Below, piece after piece: positions 1-11,574 of a DNA stretch of 64,000 nucleotides (its first letter is position 1; each line of letters starts with the position of its first letter). The notes beneath the pieces were generated by a model. It did no database searches and was not told the DNA's origin. It saw only the letters and a list, made by a program, of their open reading frames with translations. The translations under genes and the position numbers were made by a program. The DNA comes from Teratosphaeria epicoccoides (lineage: Eukaryota; Ascomycota; Dothideomycetes; Mycosphaerellales; Teratosphaeriaceae). The stretch covers positions 186,001 to 250,000 of the forward strand of contig JADDMT010000009.1 of NCBI GenBank assembly GCA_021401465.1. The letters are read 5' to 3'.

Positions 1-2251
1 CTTTGCCAGCGCGTGTCCGTTCATTCGCAACGGCGATGTTATTGCTGTCGAAGGGAGTGCTGGGAGCGACTTGCGGCGCGCGGAGATGTGTGTGGGTGAG
101 GTTCGCTTGGTATTAGTCCTGTCAAACAGCTGTTGTCCCGTGGTCACGCCGTCATCCCGAGACGACGAGCTGCGCGACGCGGTCAGCTTCACTGAAGAAG
201 CGCGTCGTTCACGAGCCGTCGTTCGTGCTCGTGACTGGGAGACAGCGCGTGTTGCAGGGGCCGATATAAACTCTGCGTGTCTGTGACGTCCCGTGCGACT
301 CCGCTCACTGGGACTGGATATAGAGCCCGGTGAAGTGGTCGCGACGGGTGCTGGTAGGTATCCGTTTTCCAGGAAGCGCGCAGGGATGGCAGGGACTGGT
401 ACGGCGTCCGGTGGCAGAGAATGTCGCTGACGTGATCGAGGGCTCTCACTGCGGTCTCGAGATCGACTGCGCAATGTCTGGATGGCAGGATATGGGAGAA
501 GAGCGGATGTAGTGCCTGTCTCCAAGGGGTCGGCCGTCGTCACAGGAGGCTGGCGCCCAAGTCCACCACTTGTCTGCGATTCAGACATTGCGGCGGCCCC
601 ATCCGCTAGCTGCGTTCCATGCAGGTCCCAACTCGCGGCGGTGTCAAAGAACTCCTCCCCTTCGCTCTCGCTGTGGGACATGATGATGCCAGACAGAGAG
701 CCATGCAGCTCACACATAAGCAACGATGGCTTGACCCGGCGAAGAAGTCGAGCAAGAGCGGTACGCCTGAGCGTGGACCCGCCCGATTACCTATAACCTA
801 CGCATTGTGCTGCTGCTCGCACGCCCCATGGCCTCTTCGCCTGCCACTACTTCCAAAATTGCTGGGGTACCTGACCTTTCCTCATTTTCCGAGGAAAGTG
901 GCGACAAGGTTTCGAGCAAGCAGAGTGGAGGGAGATCGCACTCCCGTTGCCGCACTGCTATACATGCCTATCAACGCATCACGGTGCGTGCTTTCAGGCC
1001 CAGCCATCCCGCTGCGATTGAGGACTCATGCCCGCATGCAATAATGGCGCAAGCCTCGTGTAGCGGAGCGCGCTACTGCTTGAAGAGTTCACCCGCGTGA
1101 GCTTTGATTCCATGATTCCAAGAAGCTTTTGGCTACAACACCACTGAATAAATCCTCACGGCGAATGAGATCTCGAGATGCACCGAAGTCAGCCAATCGT
1201 ACCGTCAACAGATCTCAGATAATCTCCTTCTCACCCGCCGAGCATGTCCCTTCTGAAGGTGACCGAACGGCTGCCAAACCGGTATGGACTACGACTCGGC
1301 AGTTATGACTCGGATGTCATCATTGACGCCCGACTGCCGAGTCATCAATAGACGCGTAGCCGAAGACTGAGCACTTTGACCTTTGGATCTGACAAAGACC
1401 ATATCTAACCAAACGCACAGGAGCTGCGATGGAACGCGTCCGGAAATCTGGCTGCGTCATGGTTTCACGCGAGCGACAGGGGAGGCATGCGGCGTCTCCA
1501 GGCACTTGGCTCTCGGAGGGAAATGCTGGCTAAACGTTCTGGTATCCGCTTCCGAAGAAAGTTACCTAGCCCACTCGACGACATGTTCAGCCAAGAATCG
1601 GCATGCATTTTTCGCGTCTGCACGGTGAATCTTCAGATATTTCTCAAGCCGCAATTAATAATGACTTCCGCTTACCGCCAATATATACGATTCCTGGACG
1701 ATCCGAGATTGGTTTTCGTCTCCCACGCACGCAAATAGATTGTTTCACTGCAAAGAAGACCAGCATACCTAGACATGCCACATGTGCCGATAACAAAAGA
1801 AACTCCACCTGCGTAGGTGTCCTCATAAATGTGTGAACTCACAGTAGGACTCGAGTGTTTCGGATAAATGGAAAGGGTTACGACGTTGTCCTGATGATGG
1901 TCATCTTAGCTCGGCTTGGCATGCGTTGAAGCTGATCATATGACCACACTTCTGCTCTCGGGATCATCGTCGAGGAATGCCTACTTCGGAGCCCTAGGGC
2001 CTACCCGCAGCATATCATTATTCAGGTACCTGAGGATCTAAGCCAAGATGTCCGGCACAAGTCATCTCCACGAAGAGGAGCGATTTTGATAGTCCCAAGA
2101 AACTAGGGCGTCTCACAATAGTGCTGCTGACTGCGTCAGCTGCAACGACTAATGCTTCCCGCTCCAATGCCGCTATGCCGATGGTGAAAGAATGATTGAT
2201 ACATATGTGCACCATGTACAGGTAGTTTTGTTCGGACACAGCACTGATCCT
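1..2251. other. No gene recognised (left intergenic stretch)
   Basis: Only short open frames of under about 145 codons occur here. They overlap each other on both strands and show no recognisable domain, no signal peptide followed by Cys, and no convincing chain of splice sites. No tRNA-like cloverleaf or B-box was seen. The right end will hold the 3' UTR of the minus-strand transporter that ends at 2252. Confidence 0.6.
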
Positions 2252-4187
2252 CTAGATCACAGTACCCTTGTTCTGCTTCCTGTCGACATTGTAATTCTTC
2301 CATATCGCAATGGCTGGAATGGCAAGAACCAAGACGGCGGTGGCCGAGACACCATCCCATTTCTGAACCTGGCCCCAGGCAAAATCGACTGCCGTCCTAA
2401 CCTGTGTGCCTGGAACAAAGAGCTCCTGTTTTAGGTAGCCGCCGAGGTATAATTCTTCAATGAAGGCAGCATCCGACGCGGGGAGCATTGTCTGGGCGGA
2501 CTTCACCCAAGTGCTACCGTAAATTGCGCCTGCCACCGCGTCGCCAAGGGCGCCACCGACGCTGGTTGAGAGACCCAGGATTGACAATGCCATTGCAACA
2601 CCCTCACGGTCACAAGCAGCCATGACTGCCATGTTCTCGCCAATAACCAGCATACCACCGGCACAGGCGATAAAGATTTGGCACATGATGACATAGCCGA
2701 CGCCCTGGTCCCGGCCACGGAAGTAAATGAGCAGACCAGCGCCCAGGAACATCAGCGGCAACGCGAAGAACAAACAGGCGTTCTTGAAGTGCTTGGCGTA
2801 GTAGATGTACACGCCGAAGACGACGCCGAAGAAGGTGGATCCGACGTTGTACGTCTGTGTGAGATATCCAGCTTCAGTGACATCGAGAGCGTAGACGACC
2901 TTGACAAAGTTGTAGAAGTACAAGTCCCAGGAGTAGAAACTGTAGTAAAGCACACCGGCGCAGACGCAGGCACCGAGAATGGTTCGGTTTTGCAAAAGTT
3001 GCCATCGGACGAAGTGGGTTCTGGCGAAGTACTTCTCCCAGATGTAAAAGGTCGGGAAAAGGAGCAGACCAATTACGACCATAGCGATGAAGGTTGCACT
3101 GCGGTAAGTCGTGCGGTCGTAGGTCACCAAGCTAAAGGGCAGCAGGAAAAGGATGAAAGCTGCCATCAAGAGGATACATCCGATGACTGGTGGCCCGTCA
3201 GTACCATTTCGCAGACACAGGTACGCGAAGTGAGCTTACTGTCGAACTCGTGGAAGTAATGAACGAAAGATTGCATCCTGGTCCGGCCACTGGCGGTGGG
3301 GATGAAGAGGCCCATTGACTGTGCCTTTCGCTGGTAGAACTTGAACACAATCGCAAGCGGTAGAAATACAAATGGCTGGACAATGCAGAATGTGCCGATG
3401 GCCCACCTCCAGGTCGTATTCGCGAGGAAGGAGTCAGCCGCAAGTGGACCAGTAAAGGCCGTGCAGATGAACGGAGTCGAGACGAACGCCCATGACCAGG
3501 CTCGATTCCGCAGGCCTGTAGTGTCAGCGATGTAAATGTCCATGATCAGGTACAGCGCATCGTAGCCGATCCAGTAGAGAGTGTAGCCGGCAGCATAGCC
3601 GCTGGCGCCATTGATCGAGGCTAGAATGATCATGCCGACTTCGTAGATGACGAGGAAGCAGAGGAAGCCTTCTGTTCGACCCCAGATGTTCAGAACCTTG
3701 GCGATAGGTAGCTTGAGCACGCCACCGATGATGTTGGCGAGGATCGAGGCGGTAGTGTAGGCCGGGGCTGCAGAGAAGGTCGAGTAGGCCGTTTGGGTCG
3801 CATAGGTCAGGACCGATTGCTGGAAGGCCAGCATGAAGAAGCAGACCCATATCCTTCGATTGGCAATTAGCTGCGAGAGCGCTCCAGATGATCTGAACGA
3901 GCTTACCATGCGTAGGTGGCGTATACCACTTTCCTCGGCCAGACGAGGGCGGCAGCTTCAGCCTTCTGGATGCCGAGCGGTGTGTCTTTGGTGATCTCAT
4001 TGGGATGTCTCTGTACCTCCTTCTCGTTCGCTTCCTCTAGACTGGATGTCTCGCTGATTGGGGCTGATAGGACGGGTGTGTCAACATACTCCTTGCCTAT
4101 GCCCGTGACATCGGTAACATTGGTGTCGGTGTGGTTGACCTTGCGACCGCACAGGTTCGACAGCATGTTTTGAGTGAATGACGGCAT
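2252..4187 (-). CDS. MFS siderophore-iron transporter (Sit1/MirB type)
   Basis: Predicted proton-coupled importer of ferric siderophores in the plasma or vesicle membrane, major facilitator superfamily. I read three exons: 4187-3907, 3853-3240 and 3186-2252, about 609 aa, the usual length of the family. Both introns are 53 nt. The first starts GTAAGC and has a CTAAT branch-like site; the second starts GTAAGC and has TACTGAC. Splicing restores one frame across both joins. The first 90 residues are hydrophilic and cytosolic. The rest is a run of about 14 hydrophobic segments. Segment 1 (LAFQQSVLTYATQTAYSTF) and the mid-loop ending FHEFD before a new hydrophobic helix are typical of the ARN/Sit branch. 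The frame extends upstream only from a TTG at 4208, so the ATG at 4187 is chosen. No siderophore synthetase lies nearby. The substrate is not readable from sequence. Confidence 0.85.
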
Positions 4188-7100
4188 GTTGACGGAGATG
4201 TCTGTCAACGTGTACCATGAAGACTAAGTAAGTTCTTGATCTTTCACTCTAGAAGAGTGCCGCTCTGAGTAGATAAAGTGAGCTGTCGGAAGATCAGATT
4301 GTCTGGATATCAGATTATTTGATAAGAGCAATCCTTGAGCTGCGCCTGCGCAGATTTTGAACTCTAGTGGAAGCCGCTTTTTTCGTGGCATCCAGTCCAG
4401 CGCCGTTCCATCACACCATTTCTTTGGGTTCGCGTACCGCGGCTTCCGATCTCGGCAGCAACTCGTGGGTGGGAGAGTTCAACGGTCTGGTAGGGACCCC
4501 CCCGCCCCTGCGGTCCTGCCTCAGCGGCCAGAGGTTGTCCTCTTCTCTGTATTATTTTCTCTACTTACGCCTAATTTCCGCGGCGAGCGGTCAGAAGCAG
4601 GAATCTTATCTCTCTCGCGAGCTCTTGAGAATGCCTAAGCGAGAGTGAGCCTATACGAGCGCATGTAAAAGCGAGGAATAAGAAGATATCTACGCGAGGA
4701 AGCCCCTAAGAGAACGTCACTCTTTCTAATCAAAATTTGCTTGCTCTGTCAATTACGAAATACTACCAAGCTGGTTAGGTTGGGAGGCCCCCTACAAGAT
4801 CGTGGGGGGTCCTGTCACGGGTCGTCCAGCTTCAGGATTCGAGTCTAGTAATCAGATAGGTTAGATCCGCCGATGCTCGTAAGTAAAGCCCTGGGGTCAA
4901 TCAGATTGGCCAAGGACCCCCGGACCTCCCTTGTAGAGAGAGAGAGATAAGAGCAAGAGACTTATTATTACGTGATATGTACAGCAGCAAGCTCGTCGCG
5001 CACGTGCATCGGGTAAATAGCCCCGAATGGTTTGGGACCCAAATCTCTGCTCCGTGGACTCGTTGAACGGTCGGCCGAAGTGAGCGATCATATGGCAGAC
5101 GCGATTGATCCACAAGAATCTTTCGCGAGGCATCTTGGCGCCATCAGAACTGAATCCCGAAGGAGCTCAAGCCGTCCGACTTCGCAGGGGCTTGTATATC
5201 TTAGCACGAAAAGCCCACCGGTCAACCGCACTTGTTCGGCTAGCGATCGTATGGACGGTCACTGCGTGGGGATGCGGCTCGAAGCTCGGTGTGCGACTGC
5301 CGAAACTGCGTCGCCAAAAGCTGCTCGCTGTCATGGCTGCGGTGTTGGCGTTTCGATCAGCTTTACCCTCGCTACCGTCGGCGTCGGGCTTTGCAGCCGC
5401 TTTTCGTGGTGGACATAAGGCCAGTTTCATCAAATGGGCGCGCGTCTTGCCAGGCATGAGCTGAATGCTTGGGGAGGCCGTAGGGCTAGTATTCCCGACT
5501 GCGTGGGGTGGTGACACGTGCACTTTCCGTGTCGCCGGAGACGGTCGGGTCGATATTTGAGCCGTTGACAGTATTATCAGTCATCTGCAACCCAACTGGT
5601 GAAAACGGGCTTTGCTGAGGCTGCCCTTCCACTCGCGCATGTACTGCTTGCGTCCACCCGACCGTGTCAACCTAGGGAGAGTCTTTAGGGCGCCTGAGCA
5701 ACAGTCGATCTGAGGGATCATTCGGGACATCGCGGGATACATGACTGAATTTTGCCCCGACTAACAACGACTTCATTAGTCAATCAAGTTGTTGGCTGGT
5801 TGACATGGCTGACGGCTGTTTGACAGGTCTGACTGCTGGGTTGACCACTCATCAAATCTGCTGACTTGATTGATGATGCTGTTGACTCCACTGCTTGCAT
5901 CGTTTGGAACGTTGCACATCAAGTGGTGACGCTTGCTATCGACCGATTGACTGACTGATTGACTTATGGTATCACTGCCGACCAAGGACAACCGCAAAAG
6001 CACAGCGCCGATCAGGAAGGGAAGAAGGGGAAACAGGCATCTGATAGCTTGGAGCAATTGCTCGCCAGACTGTCGTGCACGTGGGCAACTCCCTATGCAC
6101 CGGTCGAATTTGGGCACGTTGTCGTTGACGTTAGCCGGACACCGTGACCGTGCTGATGGCACGGCACATCCATTCTGTGGCCTATGCGCGACCCCCAATT
6201 TGCCCATCAGCTCGTATAGCTCACCATCATTGCATTGCAAAAGAGCGGGGTGAGCTTCCTTGTGTGGGCTTTGTTCATCAGGTTGGAAACTGAACAAATT
6301 GCCACGGAGCGTCTCTTGCCGACTCCAAGCACAAACGAAGGGCATGAAAGTATAGCCTCCCGATATGAATTCAGCAACCCGGTACAAACTCAGCCATGGC
6401 TGCACTGACTCGCGAACTTCCATAACTGCACCTCCGCAACACGAACCAGATCCGGCCCGGTCGAGGAGACTACAACGACTTGAGATCTTGACTGGTTGGC
6501 TTATCTGACATGCATATGTATGATATGCACAGTAGTCAATTCCTCGACGCGTGGCGCGCAGTTGATAAAGCAGCATCTGCATGCACGCATCGCCAACGCG
6601 AGAGTCCTGAGATAGGCCGTGCACACGGAGAACACATATATTTGTTGGCTTCGCACCGACCGTGGAGGAAGCTTAACTTCGTTCATGTTGTTTCACACGT
6701 AAGCGGTTTAGATCCTCCCGTGACCACGCAAACTACGGCATACGAACTGGAGACGCTGCATGTGGGTGACTCGGTAAGGCCAATTTAGCGTGATCGTCAT
6801 CAACGTAGAAATGATGACGTTTCGCTTGCATTTGTGCTTTACTTGTAGACACTTATGATTCGGCGGCGATGCTTTGATTCCTTGGAGAATGGGCAAATCC
6901 ATGCAGACGACTGTCAGATATAAAGAGGAAACAGAGTTCGGGGTTTTTGCTGGCGCCGGATGCCGCGCCTAGAAGCACGAATTATAAGCACTCTCCAACG
7001 GCCCCGGGGCCACAGACTATCACGCACGGACTTGTTTCAGATGTTACTATTTGGGGCTCGCCAAAGGTCCGCTTTGTTGGTCCTTACCCGTTTCCCTTCT

Positions 7101-8537
7101 TTCCAGAACTCTCCGTCGCCAAGCAACGACGACGACGACGACGCCAATCGCGCGCTGTGCTCCGCCGCGTTCTGCTGCTCACCTCCGCCTCCAACTCGGC
7201 CTTTCTCACACCACTAATGCTGGGTGGAGCATAGAAGTCTCTTGACTCGAGATCAGGCGTGCATTCGACGAGACTTCTTTGTCAGACGGTTGCGCACTGG
7301 AATGCGATAGTGTCGTCGCTCTGCACCGCGTCTGGAGGGGACACACGCATTACTAGGTCAAACACCGACTCTTCGATTCAGTTTGGGACAGCTGCGAAAG
7401 CTCGTCCGTGTCGCAAGAGCCCTACGGCCAGGACAGTCCAGTATAATTTGACAGGAAGTGGCGCTTGGCAGACGAAAGAGCAGCTGTAATCGCCACGCAG
7501 ATTGCTAGGCGAAGCGCGATAGCAGAGATCCAGTCTTTTGCAAGAGTGAGTAGCCCTTCACGCTGGTGTCAGGTGAGCATAAACCTAGAAAGCGAAGCTG
7601 CTGCTGTGGGTAAGGTGGATGCCCGACCTGGAGGAAACTATGCCAAACCACCTCGGGGCCTGCACCACCTCGTTAGCACTGCGTTGCGAGCTCCGCAGAC
7701 ACCGGTCGCGACTTGAGCGTGGCAATGTGGTCCAGAATGCTGATTGGTATAGTACAGCGAGCTAAGCGCTTCCTGCTCGGCTGTCATTGGTCGCGTCCCT
7801 CACAGAGCTCTCACACAGCGCGCCAGCTCTTCGCCTCTTCAGCTTCGCACATACTGGTTTCCTATGCTCGGTCGGCCAATTCAACGGCGTTTATTCTGCA
7901 TATCATAGCAGTCCAAGCGCCCAGTCGCACAGCTCTATCTATCGTCAGCGAATCCCAGTCCACGCGGAAAATATGCCAAGGGCGGCGCTACTAATTTAAG
8001 CAACACCTCCCATCACCCTGCACTCAACGATTGCTTCCTACCTGCCTTGGTTGCTCAAGCGCACCGACACTCCTTTGTGCCATTTGGCGCCTTGAGGGAT
8101 CTGGCATCTCACCAGTGACGGCACTTCCTGGCGAAGGCCTTTCGGTACGTCTCGTGTCTACTTACGACACCAATACGCCACGCATGACCTTTACTGGTCC
8201 GCACGTTCGTGCGCATCCCAGACCACCTCCAATATCTACATGCAGCCTGTTTAAGCGCTATTGAGCGGCGAGCCCTGCTTTTTGGCTGTTGCGCCGACAA
8301 GTGCGCGGCCATGGCCTCAAGCACTCCCATATCCTGCTCTACAGATTGCCATTGTGTTCATACAGCCAGATTTCTGCCTCGAGGCTGGTCCTCACTGCGT
8401 AGATTATCACTGCGTAGATTACATTCGCTGACAGGATTTTGCCTAGATCACTTTTTGCCTGGAGGCACTCTAATTGTAACGACAATCACCAACACCTCAA
8501 GAGAGAGCTCAGCTTAGGATCGTGGTCTGAAAGGAGC
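4188..8537. other. Long intergenic region, no supported gene
   Basis: No open frame here carries a recognisable domain. The longest is a 282-codon minus frame at 5776-6624 with biased, unstructured composition. The stretch holds the promoter of the transporter on its left and probably a long 5' leader of the phosphatase on its right. Simple sequence includes a (GAC)n run at about 7124-7148, TTGACTGA-like heptads at 5790-5965, and a 15-bp direct duplication (TCACTGCGTAGATTA) at about 8392-8421 in the phosphatase leader. Bases about 4490-5000 are G/C-run and purine-tract rich and resemble an old repeat remnant, but I found no termini. Confidence 0.55.
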
Positions 8538-11084
8538 ATGAGCGTATGTCCTCTCGACGCTTCTGGCCGTGAATCGCATTCGCCTTCTTTCAAATATTGG
8601 TCATCGACAAACATGTCCCAGCAGCATCAGCAAGCAACAAATCTCAGCTCCAATTTGTCGTTCGCACAAAGAGGACATCCTCCTGCATCTGATTTCGCAA
8701 ACAAGCTGTTCTGTAGATTCCCTCAGCACACCACTAGCGAATCTACGGCGATGTCAGGATCCAACGACTCTTCGCCTACTACCACTGCGTCAACAGTCGA
8801 CGACTCGAGTGCGACTGAGCCATCGCCGGAATCGTCCCCGGAGTCGCCGCCACCGTCGTCTCGCTTTGCAAACGGTATGCAACGGCCGCGAACTTCTCAT
8901 GATACAAAGTCGCCATTCTTCGAATTGCAGAAGCAGCCGCCACCGAAGAAGGGGCGCAATCTCAAAAATCTTGCGGTCAACACGTCGGGAAATCCAAGGA
9001 CCTCGTCAACATCAAGCCTGCCCCTCCAGATCGATGCTGCACCAGCCTCGATGGCGCCAGCTGCGCCGGCTAACGATCGTACATCGCTAGCATCACCTGT
9101 CTTTGTGAAGCCGAGATCCCCTCCACGCCGGAAGCCCAGCAATCTCAAGCTGACGCTTCTCACCCCCGCGCCAAATAAAGCGTCGCCTCAGGAGATACGA
9201 CTCTCGATCCCGCCAACACCTGCATATGGCAAGCCGAGAGCCCTACGGCATTTCCAGTCTTCACCTTCGCTTCCTTTCTGCCCCAATTTGGGTTCCGCGA
9301 CAGCTTTTGGGGCATATTCTGGAAGACGAGCAGCCCCCCTTGATACTATACTATCGCCGGTCGAATCGGCAAGTCAGGGTCAAACTGACGATGAAGAGGA
9401 GCAGAACTTCGACGTCCCATTGTCACGAGAAGAAAAGCCCGAAGCATACCCGAACGGCCCAATCTGTGTCTACGAGCCGTGTATTGATCTGTATCTGGAG
9501 CCTACAGCTGAGCAATGTCGAAAATACGACGTAGTAATGAATGTGGCAAATGAAGTACGGAATCCTTTACAAGATCATACTGAGTTTGTACATGACGAGC
9601 CAGATATTAGAATCGACGGTGGTGGCGGCATTCAGTATGCGCCGAAGCGACCAGACTTGCTTGTGAGCAAAGAAGAAAGTGGAGTTGCCCGCGACTCACC
9701 CACCACACCAAAGGCTGCATCGTCGAATGGCGGATTTCCACAATACCGCGAGGGATCCGCGCTCGAAAGCGATCCAGAGTACATTCACATTAAATGGGAA
9801 CATAATAGTGACATCGTACCGGACTTGTCGCGTCTATGTAAGCTATTGGACGAAAAGGTCAAACAGGGCAAGCGTGTCTTAGTACATTGCCAATGTGGCG
9901 TGAGCCGGTCCGCGAGTCTAGTGGTTGCCTACGGTTTGTATAAGGATCCAAGTCTGAGTGTGCAAGAGGCGTACGACGCGATCAAGAAGAGAAGCAAGTG
10001 GATCGGGCCAAATATGAACCTGATCATGCAGCTGCAGGAATTCAGGTCGAGTTTGACAATGGGGGGCGTGCTTGGCAATCGAAGCAGCTTCATGCCCATC
10101 ACACCAAGCTCAGCCTTCAGTGAATGGCGGGGCCCATTCACCGCCAGCCCATCGCAAGCTGAACGACCCGGACCTCTGTCCGCCGGTGTTGCGACGACCT
10201 CACAGACGATCCAGAACAATGCCGCAACAATGACGCTGGGGCCATCTTCCGCTCCTTCTGGATTGAAGTGGCCATTGAGCGACCAGCCGCCCCCTCCCGT
10301 GCCAACGCAACGCGGTGGCGCCATTTGTGCTGTAAAAGCAGCGACTGCGTACGTAAATACATCCGGACACGTTGTGCCCGTGCTCAATGTAGTGGCGCCC
10401 GAGACTGGTGACGACAGAGCACGAATCCCCGTCAAAACTCCAGAGCTGAATCACGACGAGGACGACTCAGCTACGCCAACGGAATCCCTCCTAGGATCGC
10501 CGAGATCGGCAGAATTCGCCATGATGCCGCTACAGCCTTCAAAGGACGTCGAGTCGGCGGACGACTTTGGACTCATGTCACCCTCTACAACAGAGTTCTC
10601 ATCATCGCCGTTCGATCGATCGGCGCTGTTGGCCTCCCTGGGTATGGGCTCCATGCAAGCGGAAGGCGCGGCACAACCACCTGCCTCAATACCAATTCGA
10701 TCTAAAGAAAGACCGCAAGTCCAATTAGCAGCGCATTCCGAGCACACTCGTCAGCCTACTCGCACGTTGCGCGGCAAGATATCCTCGCCCAGCTTGCATG
10801 AGCAGCAGGAGCTTCAGAGTCTACAGGCTAGGATCAAGGCATCGTTACCATACCGACCGACGCAAAGTGTCCCACACGGCAGTCTCGACGATGCTCTGAT
10901 GTCGCCACGAGCGACTGAATTCACCAAGAATCCCTTTGCGCTTGCACTCTCCATCCCGAGTGTGGAAGAGGAGCAAATACAGCCTGCTGCGCATGATGCG
11001 CCGCGGGGCATGGACGAGGATCCACGGAGCCCGGCTCAGACGGGCGTCAGCCCTATTACGCGCAACATACTTGACGTTTTGTGA
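8538..11084 (+). CDS. Dual-specificity MAP-kinase phosphatase, Msg5/Pmp1 type
   Basis: Predicted to remove phosphate from Thr and Tyr of an activated MAP kinase, damping cell-wall-integrity or pheromone-type signalling. It is a single exon of 848 aa. The first 300 residues are Ser/Pro-rich and disordered. The phosphatase domain spans about residues 305-485, with the P-loop signature HCQCGVSRS (catalytic Cys451, Arg457) followed by the DSP helix VQEAYDAIKKRS and the WIGPN loop. The domain carries a spacer of about 65 residues before the last strands, as in fungal Msg5 homologues. The C-terminal 360 residues are disordered and contain three copies of an S-P-x-x-x-E-F-x-x-x-P motif. The frame opens upstream at a TTG (8439). 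The ATG at 8538 is chosen because it is the first in frame and has A at -3. In-frame ATGs at 8612 and 8751 are alternatives. Confidence 0.88.
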   Translation: MSVCPLDASGRESHSPSFKYWSSTNMSQQHQQATNLSSNLSFAQRGHPPASDFANKLFCRFPQHTTSESTAMSGSNDSSPTTTASTVDDSSATEPSPESSPESPPPSSRFANGMQRPRTSHDTKSPFFELQKQPPPKKGRNLKNLAVNTSGNPRTSSTSSLPLQIDAAPASMAPAAPANDRTSLASPVFVKPRSPPRRKPSNLKLTLLTPAPNKASPQEIRLSIPPTPAYGKPRALRHFQSSPSLPFCPNLGSATAFGAYSGRRAAPLDTILSPVESASQGQTDDEEEQNFDVPLSREEKPEAYPNGPICVYEPCIDLYLEPTAEQCRKYDVVMNVANEVRNPLQDHTEFVHDEPDIRIDGGGGIQYAPKRPDLLVSKEESGVARDSPTTPKAASSNGGFPQYREGSALESDPEYIHIKWEHNSDIVPDLSRLCKLLDEKVKQGKRVLVHCQCGVSRSASLVVAYGLYKDPSLSVQEAYDAIKKRSKWIGPNMNLIMQLQEFRSSLTMGGVLGNRSSFMPITPSSAFSEWRGPFTASPSQAERPGPLSAGVATTSQTIQNNAATMTLGPSSAPSGLKWPLSDQPPPPVPTQRGGAICAVKAATAYVNTSGHVVPVLNVVAPETGDDRARIPVKTPELNHDEDDSATPTESLLGSPRSAEFAMMPLQPSKDVESADDFGLMSPSTTEFSSSPFDRSALLASLGMGSMQAEGAAQPPASIPIRSKERPQVQLAAHSEHTRQPTRTLRGKISSPSLHEQQELQSLQARIKASLPYRPTQSVPHGSLDDALMSPRATEFTKNPFALALSIPSVEEEQIQPAAHDAPRGMDEDPRSPAQTGVSPITRNILDVL

Positions 11085-11574
11085 TCCTTCACTCGAGCAG
11101 CCTGACAGCACTCGTGATCTGGATGCGAGTGGAGCGAGCGAATGCGCGCTGTTGGATCACCCGGCTCTGGACTGATGCATGGCATGAGATGCTTGATTGA
11201 GTACATGACACGTCCATGTTGCTGGGCAGAAGCGGAAAGCGAAACATGATAGCTTGCTGGTTTCTCTGGCATTGTCGAAATGCGCTGCCCTTGCTTCGTT
11301 CAGCATTTCTGCGATACCCAACTGCGATTGCTGCGGGTTGGCGCGGATGAAGGTGCATTTGGCAACGTGCTGGCTGATGAGTGCTCAGAGGACGGGGTAG
11401 AGGCTACAGCCTAGAATCTTCAACGAAACGCAATGAGGAAGAACAGCCTGATGGCCACGAGGATGTTATGGATGGTGAAGGGTGTAAGATAGAGAAGAAG
11501 AAGAACACAAGCTTTCCATGCATTCGACGTTGCCACCTGTCTCAATCTCTGGCGATTTGCACAACATTCGCAGA
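11085..11574. other. Convergent intergenic region
   Basis: About 490 bp between the 3' ends of the phosphatase (plus) and TDP1 (minus). It will hold both 3' UTRs. No open frame with domain content and no repeat was seen. Confidence 0.6.

Noticed and set aside
4490..5000. Possible LTR or repeat remnant
   Set aside because: G-runs and purine tracts look repeat-like, but no termini, second copy or coding trace could be found.
5776..6624. 282-codon minus-strand open frame
   Set aside because: Biased composition, no domain, no supporting splice or promoter signal; likely chance in GC-moderate DNA.
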